Notes: generated from the sequence alone by a model not told the origin. A stretch of DNA of 64,000 bases from CAZCAC01 sp964496575 (GCA_964496575.1 CAZCAC010000031.1:1-64000); one strand, 5' to 3'. Shown: positions 34,747 to 43,763, numbered from the stretch's first letter. Program-made: numbers and translations.

Positions 34747-37647
34747 ATGGTTCCTCGACTGCTTACCGGGATCCTCCTTTGCACCCTCCTGGCTCCGGTG
34801 CTGCCCGCTCAGCTGGAGCTCCCACCGTCCATCTCCCACTCCACCTGGACGGATGCAGACGGCTTGCCGCAGAACTCGGTGCTGAGTATCAGCCAGGACT
34901 CCGCCGGGTACCTGTGGGTCACCACCCTCGGCGGCCTGGCTCGTTTCGATGGACGGCACTTCGAAGCGTTCGACGAGCTGAGCCGGCCAGATCTCCCGGG
35001 CAACCGCTTCATGCGGGTCCTCCACGACCGGAACGAGACGATGTGGGTCTGGATCCAGGAGACCGGTCTCTTCCGCTACCGGGACGATCGATTCACGCAC
35101 ATCGAGACTCCGACAACGTTGAGGCGAATCGTCGAAGACGAAGCGGGGAACATCTGGGCGACGTTCCGGGATGGCCTCTTCCGCGTCATCGAGGATCGAG
35201 TCGACCTGGTGAAGGAGGGCGCGTTTCGAGCCATCCTCGATGCAGGAGACGGAGTCACCTGGGTCTCCTCGTTCGACGGAGAGCTGCTTCGGCTCGAGGA
35301 TGATCGAGAGACTGTGTTCGGCCCGAACGAGGGGCTCCCGCCTCGGGAGGCGATGACGGCGCTCCTCGAGACCGACGACGGCATCCTCTGGGGAGCCTGC
35401 GAGGCGGGAGTCTGGCGCTCCACCGACGCGACCAGAACTGAGTTCCAGCGAGTCGGAGGTGCTCCCGAGAACGTACAAGGCGCGGTGCTGGACGAGCGAG
35501 GCGCTCTGTGGTTCGCTTGCAGCGATCGCCTCGTACGGTGGGATCCCGGCACCAGTTCCGCCACCGAGGTAGCCCAGGGCGATTTCACCTCCTTCTTCAA
35601 GGACGGTCGCGGAAACCTCTGGGTCGGCAGCTCCGGTCAGGGCCTGCATTGCCTTCGCTACGCCGCGCTCCACGACGTGACCGCCGAGCTGGGCCTCCCG
35701 GCGAATGACTCCTGGGCCATCACTGAGGATTCGACGGGAACCGTGTTCATCCTCATGGGCCGCATGCTGTTCGAAACACGAGACGGTGACGTCACGAGCA
35801 GGCTGTTCGCTGACAACCTCAGTTCCGTGTTCGTCGATCGCCAGGGGGACCTGTGGATCGGGAGTTTTGGTGGGCTGATCAGGATCCGCGGGGATCAGGA
35901 GGTCTCGTTCGGAAAGGACGCGGGTCTCTCCGGGCCGGTGCGCGCCCTGCTGGAGGACCGCGCCGGGCGGCTCTGGGTCGGCACGGCGGAAGGCCTGTTC
36001 CTGATGGATGGGGACCGCTTTCTGCACCGGTTCGCGGAGCAGCTGGCCGGCGTCCGCTGTTTGCTCGAGGACGAGGCCACGGGCGTGCTGTGGGTCGGTA
36101 CCCAGAAGGGGCTGGCCCGGATCGATGGCGACTCGCTCACCTGGCTCGATAGGGAAAACGATCTGTCCCCCGGCGCCATTCGCACGCTGTACCTGGACCC
36201 GGACGGGGTACTCTGGGCCGGAAGCTACTGCGGTGGGCTGAACCGCATCGAGAAGGGCACAATCGTGCGCTACTCGAAAAGCAACGGTCTCGCGGACAAC
36301 TTCATCTCCTGCATCCTCGAAGACGACGACGAACGATTGTGGATCAACTCGAACAAGGGTCCCCTGGTGGTCCATCGTTCCGAGCTGAACCGCGTCGCCA
36401 GGGGGGAGGCCGACCGTATCGCCTGCACCACCTTCACCAGGGGGGAAGGTGCGCGCGAGGCGAATGGAGGGAGTCAGCCGGCGGGGTGGCGCACGACCGA
36501 CGGGCGGATGTGGTTTCCGAGCATCGAGGGGGTGACGGTCGCCGATCCGCGGGAGCTCCCGCTCGACGAGGCACCACCGAGCGCGCTGATCGAGTCGCTC
36601 GACATTGGCGAGAACCGTGAGCTGATCGTGCGCTTCACGGCGCTCGGATTCTCCTCCCCGGAGCGCGTACGTATCCAGACCCGGCTGATCGGCCACACCC
36701 AGAGCTGGATCGAGGACCTGGGAGAGCGGCGGGCGCACTACAGCTACCTGTCGCCCGGCGCCTACGAGTTTCAGGTGAGAGCCCGGAACGGATACGGTCC
36801 ATGGAGTGCGGTGGTAGCAGAGAGCTTCGAAGTCGAGCACCGCTTCCACGAGACTACCGCTTTCCTCGTCGGCATCGCGCTGCTCGGCGCTCTCGGGGCC
36901 CTGGTCCTGACGGAGTTCCGGCTGAAGCGCTCGCGCGCGCGAACGGCGGAGCTCGTCCAGCTGGTCGCGGAACGCGAGCGCGCCGAGCGCTCCCTGAGCA
37001 AGAGCCGGGCCGAGCTTCGCCGCCTGTCGCAAGAGCTCCTGACCAGCCAGGACACGGAGCGCCGGCGCCTTTCTCGTGAGCTGCACGACGACCTGAGCCA
37101 GCGGCTGGCCGCGCTGGCGATCCAGGCCCAGGTCGTCAGGAGACGCCTGGGAGACAGCAGCGACCAGACCCGCGAGCAGGTGGACGATATCGTCGAGATG
37201 TCCCGGCAGCTCGCCATCGATGTCCAGCAGCTGTCTCGGCGACTGCACCCCGTGGGCCTGCGCAGTCTCGGGCTGGCCGAGGCCGTTCGCCAGGAATGCG
37301 ACGCCTTCGCGCGCCGTGGCGGAGTCGACGTCGAGCTCGAGGAGAACATCGCCTCGAACGAGGTCTCCGAGGAAGTCTCGGTCGCGGCCTTCCGGATCCT
37401 CCAGGAGAGCCTGCACAACGTCGAGAAGCACGCCCGCGCCAGCGCGGTGAAGGTCCGGGTCGTCGTGGAGGACGGCGAGCTCGTCGTCTCCATCTCCGAC
37501 CGCGGGCGGGGATTCGACACCGAGAACGGTTCCGACGCCGGGCTCGGGCTGATTACAATGCGTGAGCGGGCCGCCTCCATCGCCGGAGAGCTCTCGGTCA
37601 CCTCCAGCCCCGGCGGCGGAACGACGGTCTGCCTGCGCGTCCCCTGA
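34747..37647 (+). CDS. Propeller-type sensor histidine kinase (NarL family)
   Basis: A 966-residue membrane sensor kinase: signal peptide (1-21), about 600 residues of two-component-regulator propeller repeats (pattern GxLWVGTxxGLxRxDG), a Y_Y_Y-type Ig-like domain (about 620-690), one transmembrane helix (about 703-724), a coiled coil, a HisKA_3 dimerisation domain with phospho-acceptor His780 in SRELHDDLSQRLAAL, and a HATPase_c domain (NVEKHARA N-box, SDRGRGFD, GLGLITMRERA). This is the hybrid-less version of the Bacteroides polysaccharide-sensing architecture, suggesting detection of an extracellular glycan. Its TGA overlaps an ATG of the regulator gene by one base, so the two form a coupled operon. 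Confidence 0.93.
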   Translation: MVPRLLTGILLCTLLAPVLPAQLELPPSISHSTWTDADGLPQNSVLSISQDSAGYLWVTTLGGLARFDGRHFEAFDELSRPDLPGNRFMRVLHDRNETMWVWIQETGLFRYRDDRFTHIETPTTLRRIVEDEAGNIWATFRDGLFRVIEDRVDLVKEGAFRAILDAGDGVTWVSSFDGELLRLEDDRETVFGPNEGLPPREAMTALLETDDGILWGACEAGVWRSTDATRTEFQRVGGAPENVQGAVLDERGALWFACSDRLVRWDPGTSSATEVAQGDFTSFFKDGRGNLWVGSSGQGLHCLRYAALHDVTAELGLPANDSWAITEDSTGTVFILMGRMLFETRDGDVTSRLFADNLSSVFVDRQGDLWIGSFGGLIRIRGDQEVSFGKDAGLSGPVRALLEDRAGRLWVGTAEGLFLMDGDRFLHRFAEQLAGVRCLLEDEATGVLWVGTQKGLARIDGDSLTWLDRENDLSPGAIRTLYLDPDGVLWAGSYCGGLNRIEKGTIVRYSKSNGLADNFISCILEDDDERLWINSNKGPLVVHRSELNRVARGEADRIACTTFTRGEGAREANGGSQPAGWRTTDGRMWFPSIEGVTVADPRELPLDEAPPSALIESLDIGENRELIVRFTALGFSSPERVRIQTRLIGHTQSWIEDLGERRAHYSYLSPGAYEFQVRARNGYGPWSAVVAESFEVEHRFHETTAFLVGIALLGALGALVLTEFRLKRSRARTAELVQLVAERERAERSLSKSRAELRRLSQELLTSQDTERRRLSRELHDDLSQRLAALAIQAQVVRRRLGDSSDQTREQVDDIVEMSRQLAIDVQQLSRRLHPVGLRSLGLAEAVRQECDAFARRGGVDVELEENIASNEVSEEVSVAAFRILQESLHNVEKHARASAVKVRVVVEDGELVVSISDRGRGFDTENGSDAGLGLITMRERAASIAGELSVTSSPGGGTTVCLRVP

Positions 37648-37661
37648 TGGAGGAAACCCGA

Positions 37662-38291
37662 ATGAGCCGCCCCCGAATCGTCCTGGCCGACGACCACCGC
37701 GTCTTCGCGGAGGGGTTGAAGAGCTTGCTCGAGGAAGAGTACGACGTCGTCGGCATCGTGGAAGACGGCCAGGCCCTGCTGGAAGCCGTCGTGGACCTCG
37801 CTCCCGACCTCGTGGTCACGGACGTGTCGATGCCGGAGCTGAACGGCATCGAGTGCGTTCCTCGATTGCGCGAGTCCAACCCGGATACGAAGATCATCCT
37901 GCTGACGATGCACGAGGACGTCGGGCTGGCCACCACGGCGATCCGGGCCGGCGCCTCCGGCTACATCCTCAAGCACGGTCGCGCCGAGGAGGTGCTGCAC
38001 GCCATCGAGGAGGTGCTCAAGGGTGGCATACACGTCTCGCCTCCGATGGGCGAGGTCGTGATGCGTGCACTGGCTTCCGGAAAGGAGGACAAGCCGGAGC
38101 TGACCGAGCGGCAGACCGAGATCCTGGTGCTCCTGGTTCAGGGACTGTCGGCCAAGGAGATCGCGTACAAGCTGCACCTCTCCCCGCGCACGGTGGAGTT
38201 TCACAAGTACCAAGCGATGGAGCGTGTCGGCGTGACCACGAGCGCCGAGCTGATCGCCTACGCCGTGATGAGGGGCATCGGTCGCGCCTAG
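37662..38291 (+). CDS. NarL/LuxR-family response regulator
   Basis: A 209-residue response regulator: receiver domain (1-120) with the acidic pair Asp10/Asp11, phospho-acceptor Asp54 in VVTDVSMPEL and the conserved Lys in GYILKHG, and a C-terminal LuxR-type helix-turn-helix (LTERQTEILVLLVQGLSAKE, then SPRTVEFHKYQAMERVGV). It is the cognate partner of the sensor kinase directly upstream. An ATG at 37647 overlaps the kinase stop, but ATG 37662 has GGAGGA at ideal spacing and begins the receiver fold directly, so it is preferred. Its targets probably include genes carrying the CTCGTAGATCTACG palindrome. Confidence 0.93.
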   Translation: MSRPRIVLADDHRVFAEGLKSLLEEEYDVVGIVEDGQALLEAVVDLAPDLVVTDVSMPELNGIECVPRLRESNPDTKIILLTMHEDVGLATTAIRAGASGYILKHGRAEEVLHAIEEVLKGGIHVSPPMGEVVMRALASGKEDKPELTERQTEILVLLVQGLSAKEIAYKLHLSPRTVEFHKYQAMERVGVTTSAELIAYAVMRGIGRA

Positions 38292-38329
38292 CTCGGCCGT
38301 TTCGGGTCGAGCGAAGCACGGGGCACGAT

Positions 38330-38755
38330 CTACCTGAATTCAGGTTTCACCGCGTCTGGGGCTCTCGACTCGCTCGCTCGCTCGACGGCTTGCCGAGCGC
38401 CCAGGACCTCCAGGGCGACGGACACGAGCTCCGATCCCGCCAGGCTCCGCATCATGATTCGATCGACACCGGCCTTCCGTGCTTCGTGTTCGACCCGGGG
38501 GTCGTCTCCTGCCGCGAGCAGGATCAGACGCACCTCCGCCGAGCGCGAGCGCAGGACTCTCACGAGCTTTCCAGGGCTCCTGCCCAGGAGCTCGATGTCT
38601 CCCACGACGAGATCGGGCCGCAGGGCCAGCATCGCGTCTCGCCAGGAAACCAGGTTGTCCACCATGGCGACGACCTCGAGATCCGGCTCGAGCGTGCGCT
38701 TCAGGCTGCGCAGTAGCTCGTAGCTCGAGGCGGCGATGATGCAGGTCTGGGTCAT
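38330..38755 (-). CDS. Stand-alone receiver-like protein
   Basis: A 141-residue protein resembling a CheY-like receiver: beta-1 CIIAASS without the usual acidic pair, phospho-site-like Asp in DLVVGDIELLG, and late strand LILLAAG. The missing acidic pair and no clear Lys in the beta-5 position mean it may not be phosphorylated; it could be a pseudo-receiver acting by protein contacts. It has no output domain. It is convergent with the response-regulator gene and divergent from the decayed kinase, with the CTCGTAGATCTACG copy about 95 bp upstream, so it probably belongs to the same signalling locus. Confidence 0.65.
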   Translation of the reverse strand: MTQTCIIAASSYELLRSLKRTLEPDLEVVAMVDNLVSWRDAMLALRPDLVVGDIELLGRSPGKLVRVLRSRSAEVRLILLAAGDDPRVEHEARKAGVDRIMMRSLAGSELVSVALEVLGARQAVERASESRAPDAVKPEFR

Positions 38756-38847
38756 TGAGGGCGGTCCTTTGTCGGGTCCGGCTGGCCCGATACACGGCTG
38801 AATCGAATGTCAGACCCACCGTAGCGCAAAAAACCGTCCGCGTCTGG

Positions 38848-38864
38848 CTCGTAGATCTACGGGG
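38848..38864. promoter_or_regulatory. Second copy of CTCGTAGATCTACG palindrome
   Basis: CTCGTAGATCTACGGGG, with a perfect 12-bp core palindrome at 38850-38861, lies between the divergent receiver-like gene (start 38755) and the decayed kinase. The core is identical to that at 34670-34687 upstream of the sensor kinase. Two copies within 4.2 kb flanking one two-component locus suggest a shared regulator. Confidence 0.5.
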
Positions 38865-38901
38865 TTCTGCGTCCTGGTCCTTTCCGCCGAGTCGGCCGGA
38901 G

Positions 38902-39882
38902 CGGCCCTTCTTCACCATGAAGCTGATCAAGGAGCGCACCTTCGCGACCCTCTTGTCCGAGCGCGGGGTGCAGATCGTCGACTGGGGCCTGGCCAAGGTG
39001 CTGGCGCGCGGAGGCACGGCCGACGAGATGCGCGCTCGGGAAGTCCGCAGCGAGCTGCCCGTGCTGGAGACGGTGCGCAGCAGCGAGGGTTCGGACAGCG
39101 GCACCGACTCCGTGCTCGGTTCGGTGATGGGCACGCCGGCGTGCATGCCTCCCGAGCAGGCCAGTGGGCGCGTCGATCGTCAGGACGAGCGCTTCGACGT
39201 CTTCGCCGTGAGCGCGATCCTGTGCGAGATCCTCACCGGCGCGCCGCCTTGTCCGGGGGAACGCGAGAAGACGATCATCCAGGCCGCGAAGGCTGAGCTC
39301 GAGGTGGCCCTCGTGCACAGTAGGAAGGCTCTCGAGTGCAACCCCGGCAATGCGAGGGCGGCGGCGCAGGCCCTGCAGCTGGAGATCCTGAACGGAGATC
39401 TCGACGCCGCGCTAGTGCAGCTCGAGGACAGCGTGCGCTACTCGAGGACCCAGTCGAACCTATACAACGACCTGGCCTGGTTCCTGGCCACGACGCCGCC
39501 GGAGACGTTTGGCGGTGAACGACTCCCCGCGCGCTATGCGGGTGAGGGCGTGCGACCCGCGGAACTCGCGCTGAAGGTCGGCTCGAACGATGCCAACGTC
39601 AACAACACGCTCTCCATCACTCGCCTGCGGGCGGGCGATGCCCAGGGTGCTCTCGAGGCGGCGGAGCAGGCGATGAAGATCAGCGATGGGGGACAGCCGC
39701 ACGACTGGCACGCCCTATCACTGGCGCACCAGGCCCTGGGCGACGCTGACCAGGGCCGCCAGTGGTTCGAGCTCGCGGATGCTTCCTACCGTGCGCAGGG
39801 ATTCGACGGAGCGGGTCTCGAGCTCATCCACGCCGAGGCGGCGCGGGGGTTGGGTGTGGGGGAGGAGTCGAAGGACGAGTAG
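38902..39882 (+). pseudogene. Decayed Ser/Thr kinase with TPR tail
   Basis: The frame begins inside a planctomycete-type Hanks kinase N-lobe (PFFTMKLIKERTFATLL), then jumps directly to the DFG-equivalent region (VQIVDWGLAKVLARGG), so about 100 residues including the HRDLKP catalytic loop are missing. The activation segment has MGTPACMPPEQASG with Cys where Tyr is usual. Shortly after the C-lobe fragment (AILCEILTGAPP) it runs into TPR-like repeats (HSRKALECNPGNARAAAQAL and on), again skipping sequence. The N-terminal Gly loop and Lys are absent and there is no credible start. In-frame internal deletions have therefore removed catalysis. A truncated TPR protein could still be made. Confidence 0.8.
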
Positions 39883-40075
39883 CGCGCGAAGGCGGACTCG
39901 GGCCAGGGACAACCATCGAAAGCGCTCGGTCCTGCGGCCGTTCTCGCGACCGGCGATACCGTGCCCGCGCCACGGGCGCCGCCGATTCCCCATGGATCGC
40001 GAGTGGCGGAGATTGCCCGGGCTCAGTATCTTCGATTGAGGATCCTCCCGGACTCTGTCTACCCCGACCAGAATC

Positions 40076-42925
40076 ATGCGCGCCTCAATCCTCCTGGCTC
40101 TCGGATCGCTATCCCTGCCGGCTGCTGCACAGGATCCCGTCATCTCGGAGTTCCTCGCCGACAATGACAAGGTGCTCCTCGATGTCGATGGTGACTCGTC
40201 GGACTGGATAGAGATCCACAACCCCGGGGCCTCCACGATCGATCTGGGGGGCTGGCATCTGACCGATGACGACGGGGAGCCGTTCAAGTGGACCATCCCG
40301 TCGCCGACCCTGGTCGCGCCTGGTGGGTTCATGGTGATCTTCGCCTCATCCAAGGATCGTGACAACCCACTGGAGGAGCTTCACACCAACTTCAAGCTCT
40401 CGCGCAATGGGGAGTATCTCGCTCTCTACAACCCGGCCGGGACCGCGACCTCGACGGAGTTCACCCCGAACTTCCCCGAGCAGTTCGAGGATGTGTCCTA
40501 CGGGTTCGAGTTCTCCGGGTCCATCACGCAGAACGAGTACTACTTTCGCACACCGACCCCTGGTTCGATCAATGTCGATCCCGGGCCGTACCTGACCGAT
40601 ATCGAGCATCAGCCAACAGAGCCCGGTGACAACGACCCGATCGTGATCACCGTGAGGGTCCTCGGGCTCCTGGGCGTGACAGCGTCTGTCGACCTCGAAT
40701 ATCGAGTGATGTACCAACCGCTGGCCGGGCTGCCGATGCTCGACGATGGGGTTTTCCCCGACGCAGTCGCTGGTGATGACATCTATACGGCCATGATTCC
40801 GGCCACGGTGAGCGCTCCGGGAGAGATGGTCCGGTGGTCGATCACTGCAATAGACGAGAACTTCAACGGGGCGCGGGTGCCCCCCTTCATCGACCCGCTC
40901 GGCGATCCCGAGTTCTTCGGCACGATCATCACCGACCCCTCCATCTCGACTCCGCAGCGGGTCTACCACTGGTTCATCCAGAACCCGGGGGCGGCGAACT
41001 CGGGTTCGGGATCGCGGTGTTCTCTCTGGTTCGAGGGACGCTTCTACGACAACATCCAGGTAAAGGTGCGTGGTGGGTCCTCCGAGTGGTACCCGAAGAA
41101 GAGCTACAAGTTCGACTTCAACAACGGAGACCGGTTCTTCCTCGAAGAGAGCGGGCGGCACCTCGACGAGGTCAACCTCAACACGACCTGGGCTGACAAG
41201 GCCTTCATCCGGCAGGCTCTCTGCTTCGACCTCTACGAAGGTTGTGGCGCGAAGGGCAGCATGGGCTACATGGCGCGTCTCGAGCAGAACGGTGACTTCT
41301 TCAGCGTCTGCGTCTTCATCGAGGAGCCGGATGAGGACCTCCTCGTCCGTCTCGAGCTCGACCCCGAAGGGGCGCTGTACAAGATGTACAACACCCTCAA
41401 CAGCGGTACGTCCGGCGTCGAGAAGGTCACTCGTCGATACGAGGACAACTCCGACCTGATCGCGTTCGTGGTAGGAATGCAGCTCAACAACCCTGACCGG
41501 CGGAGAAACGTGTTCGACATGGTCGACATTCCGGCGGTCATCAGCTATCTGGCCGCGACCGCGATCATGTTCGACAATGATCATGTCCACAAGAACTACT
41601 TCCTCTACCGTGACTCGGATGGAGACGGTGAGTGGCGCTTCCTGCCGTGGGACAAGGACCTCACCCTCGGGCGCAACTACACACTGGGAGGCGGTGTCCT
41701 GAACGACACGATGTTCGCGACACAGGATCCCTACTGCCATCCGCTCTTCGGGGATCGCTTTCACCGGAAGAACGACAACTTCTGGAACCGGCTCATCGAC
41801 GCGATGTACAGCCAACCCGACATCGTCGAGATGTACGCGCGCCGGCTGCGTACGCTGATGGACGTGTACCTCCAGGCGCCTCAGACCCCACCGGCAGAGC
41901 TCTTCCTCGAAGGGTATTCGGATCAAATGGTGGCCGACCTCGCCGCCGATGTCGCTCTCGACGAAGCGGAATGGGGGATCCCGAACTGGGGCTCGCCGCT
42001 CGACTTCGCCGCGGCGATCGATCAGATGAAGGACTTCTACTTCTCACCGCGCCGTACGCACTTCTATGTGACTCACAACATCGCGAACGGCGGGATCATT
42101 CCGGACGCCGCGACCTTCGGTCATGTCTTCATCACTCACATCGAGGGCAGCCCCGCGTCCGGTGACCAGGACGAGGAGTACATCACGCTCAACAACCCGA
42201 ACCCCTTCGCCATCGACATGTCCGGCTGGACTCTCAGTGGTGGCGTGGCCTTCACCTTCGACCCCGGGACGGTGATCGTCTCCGGTGGAGAGTTCTACGT
42301 CTCTCCGGACCTCCCGGCATTCCGCGCCCGCGCTACCGGGCCTTCCGGCGGTCAGGAGCTCTTCGTCGTCGGGCCCTACAACGGGTATGTCGCCGCCGGT
42401 GAGCGGATCATCCTCTCTGACCAGTCAGGTCAGGTCATACACTCCAAGACCTTCGGTCCGTGGGAGGGCACGCCATTCTGTTTCGGCGACGGCAGTGGCA
42501 CCGCATGCCCGTGCAGCAATCCGGGGAGCTCCACGACCGGCTGCGCGAACTCGACCGGCTCCGGCGCCTCGATCGCGGGTACCGGCTCGCCGAGCGTCTC
42601 GAGCGACGATCTCGTCTTCCTGGCCGAGGGGATGCTCCCGAGCCAACCGGGGCTGATGTTCGTGGGACTCAACGCGGTCAATGGCGGCTTCGGGTCACAC
42701 TTCGGCGACGGCCTGCGCTGCGCGGGCGGGGCGATCATCCGCCTGGGCGTGCGCATGGCGGACGGCGCCGGAACCGCTCAGTGGGGTCCGGGGCTGGCCG
42801 GAGCGGGTGGGTGGACGAGCGGTGACGTGCGGAAGTTCCAGCTCTGGTACCGCGATCCCGGCGGAAGCCCGTGTGGGAACGACTTCAACCTTTCGAACGG
42901 GGTGTTGGTCCTGTTCGAACCCTAG
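40076..42925 (+). CDS. CotH-kinase/lamin-tail secreted protein with CFGD module
   Basis: A 949-residue secreted protein: signal peptide (MRASILLALGSLSLPAAAQ), a lamin-tail domain (about 20-165; ISEFLADNDKVLLDVDGDSS, WIEIHNPGASTIDLGGWHLT), an Ig-like linker, a CotH protein-kinase-like domain (about 290-690; VKVRGGSSEWYPKKSYKFDF, catalytic-type WRFLPWDKDLTLGRN near residue 524), a second lamin-tail-like domain (about 710-795) and a CFGD module (801-949, FCFGDGSGTACPCSNPG ... LVLFEP). CotH of spore formers phosphorylates coat proteins; in planctomycetes such proteins are exported and their substrates are unknown. No strong ribosome binding site is visible, but the signal peptide fixes the start. 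Confidence 0.9.
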   Translation: MRASILLALGSLSLPAAAQDPVISEFLADNDKVLLDVDGDSSDWIEIHNPGASTIDLGGWHLTDDDGEPFKWTIPSPTLVAPGGFMVIFASSKDRDNPLEELHTNFKLSRNGEYLALYNPAGTATSTEFTPNFPEQFEDVSYGFEFSGSITQNEYYFRTPTPGSINVDPGPYLTDIEHQPTEPGDNDPIVITVRVLGLLGVTASVDLEYRVMYQPLAGLPMLDDGVFPDAVAGDDIYTAMIPATVSAPGEMVRWSITAIDENFNGARVPPFIDPLGDPEFFGTIITDPSISTPQRVYHWFIQNPGAANSGSGSRCSLWFEGRFYDNIQVKVRGGSSEWYPKKSYKFDFNNGDRFFLEESGRHLDEVNLNTTWADKAFIRQALCFDLYEGCGAKGSMGYMARLEQNGDFFSVCVFIEEPDEDLLVRLELDPEGALYKMYNTLNSGTSGVEKVTRRYEDNSDLIAFVVGMQLNNPDRRRNVFDMVDIPAVISYLAATAIMFDNDHVHKNYFLYRDSDGDGEWRFLPWDKDLTLGRNYTLGGGVLNDTMFATQDPYCHPLFGDRFHRKNDNFWNRLIDAMYSQPDIVEMYARRLRTLMDVYLQAPQTPPAELFLEGYSDQMVADLAADVALDEAEWGIPNWGSPLDFAAAIDQMKDFYFSPRRTHFYVTHNIANGGIIPDAATFGHVFITHIEGSPASGDQDEEYITLNNPNPFAIDMSGWTLSGGVAFTFDPGTVIVSGGEFYVSPDLPAFRARATGPSGGQELFVVGPYNGYVAAGERIILSDQSGQVIHSKTFGPWEGTPFCFGDGSGTACPCSNPGSSTTGCANSTGSGASIAGTGSPSVSSDDLVFLAEGMLPSQPGLMFVGLNAVNGGFGSHFGDGLRCAGGAIIRLGVRMADGAGTAQWGPGLAGAGGWTSGDVRKFQLWYRDPGGSPCGNDFNLSNGVLVLFEP

Positions 42926-43035
42926 GCGGGTGCCTGCCTTTTCCGTTGCCCATCGAGAGCGGAGGGAGTATCACGAAGGCGATGGACTCAGAGGCAACCC
43001 CGGCGTGGCTGCTGCCGCAGAAGGAGGGACCAAAC

Positions 43036-43200
43036 ATGGCTAGCGACGTGAAGACCGTGGTGGAATGCAAACACTGCAACGGCACAGGCTCCTCTGATCG
43101 CCCGTGCTGTCAAGCGGCGATGAAGAACAGAGAGGGCTACATGACCGGAGGGCGAGTCCGCTGCTGCGCCTGCAACGGCTCGGGAAAACAGAAGATCTGA
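43036..43200 (+). CDS. Small CxxCxGxG zinc-ribbon protein
   Basis: A 54-residue protein with two DnaJ-type half-sites, CKHCNGTGS (residues about 11-19) and CCACNGSGK (about 43-51), plus a Cys pair in the middle (DRPCCQAAM). The paired motifs would bind one zinc ion as in the DnaJ central domain, and a free-standing single ribbon of this size could be a redox chaperone, a nucleic-acid-binding ribbon or a protein-protein module. A near-perfect Shine-Dalgarno AAGGAGG (43021-43027) sits 8 nt before ATG 43036, which decides the start and argues for good expression. Function unknown. Confidence 0.75.
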   Translation: MASDVKTVVECKHCNGTGSSDRPCCQAAMKNREGYMTGGRVRCCACNGSGKQKI

Positions 43201-43304
43201 GGTTGTTGGATACGGGACCTGCAGCGCTCTCGCGGAACGGTCTGATCGCCACCACGACAGCCGAGACCAGGGCCGGACAAATCTCGCCGCCTGCGTGAGA
43301 CTGC

Positions 43305-43763
43305 ATGGACCTCTCGACCTTCGATTCGCACTGTTCCATCGCAGTTGAGCGCTGCATTCGACTCGCGAACGACTTCGTTGTTCAGGACCTGTCGGCTTCC
43401 AGCGTCGAGTTCCGCGTCTACCCCAACCAATCGTACGACGAGAATCTGAGACCGGGCGAGGAGGTCTTTCCCGACGAGTCACTCGCCGACGACGAGTTCC
43501 ACGGCCCATGGTCACGCGACAGGGTACTGGAGTTCCTCTGGCGCAGTGGAGCAGTCCCGGAGTGGATCGACGTCGCTGTCGAACACCAGGAAGGTGGGAC
43601 TACTGTCGTCGGCTTGCGCTCCTGTGGTCGCTTCACCAGCATCCCGGAGTACCTCTACTACACACGGGGTGACTGTCCTCCGTTTGGTGTCAAGAGTCCC
43701 ATCCTGCCTCCGGGGTGGACTGAAGGGACTCGGTTCGACTTGCACTGGAGGTCGAGCCGCTAG
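43305..43763 (+). CDS. Hypothetical protein, 152 aa
   Basis: A soluble, acidic protein without signal peptide or membrane segment. Recognisable phrases are GAVPEWIDVAVEH, CGRFTSIPEYLYY and PFGVKSPILPPGW, a mixed alpha/beta pattern with Trp/Pro-rich loops. It resembles small hypothetical proteins I have seen in planctomycetes and myxobacteria, some next to toxin-immunity genes, but no toxin gene is adjacent here. I cannot assign a function. The ATG at 43305 gives the whole conserved-looking sequence; no strong ribosome binding site is seen. Confidence 0.6.
   Translation: MDLSTFDSHCSIAVERCIRLANDFVVQDLSASSVEFRVYPNQSYDENLRPGEEVFPDESLADDEFHGPWSRDRVLEFLWRSGAVPEWIDVAVEHQEGGTTVVGLRSCGRFTSIPEYLYYTRGDCPPFGVKSPILPPGWTEGTRFDLHWRSSR

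Noticed and set aside
34015..37431. 1138-residue minus-strand frame opposite the sensor kinase
   Set aside because: It covers both the Kelch gene in the wrong frame and the sensor kinase in antisense; no signal, motif or start fits.
38332..38345. 14-bp palindrome ACCTGAATTCAGGT
   Set aside because: It overlaps the stop codon of the receiver-like gene in a convergent gap with no promoter expected; no second copy was noticed. Probably chance or a minor feature.
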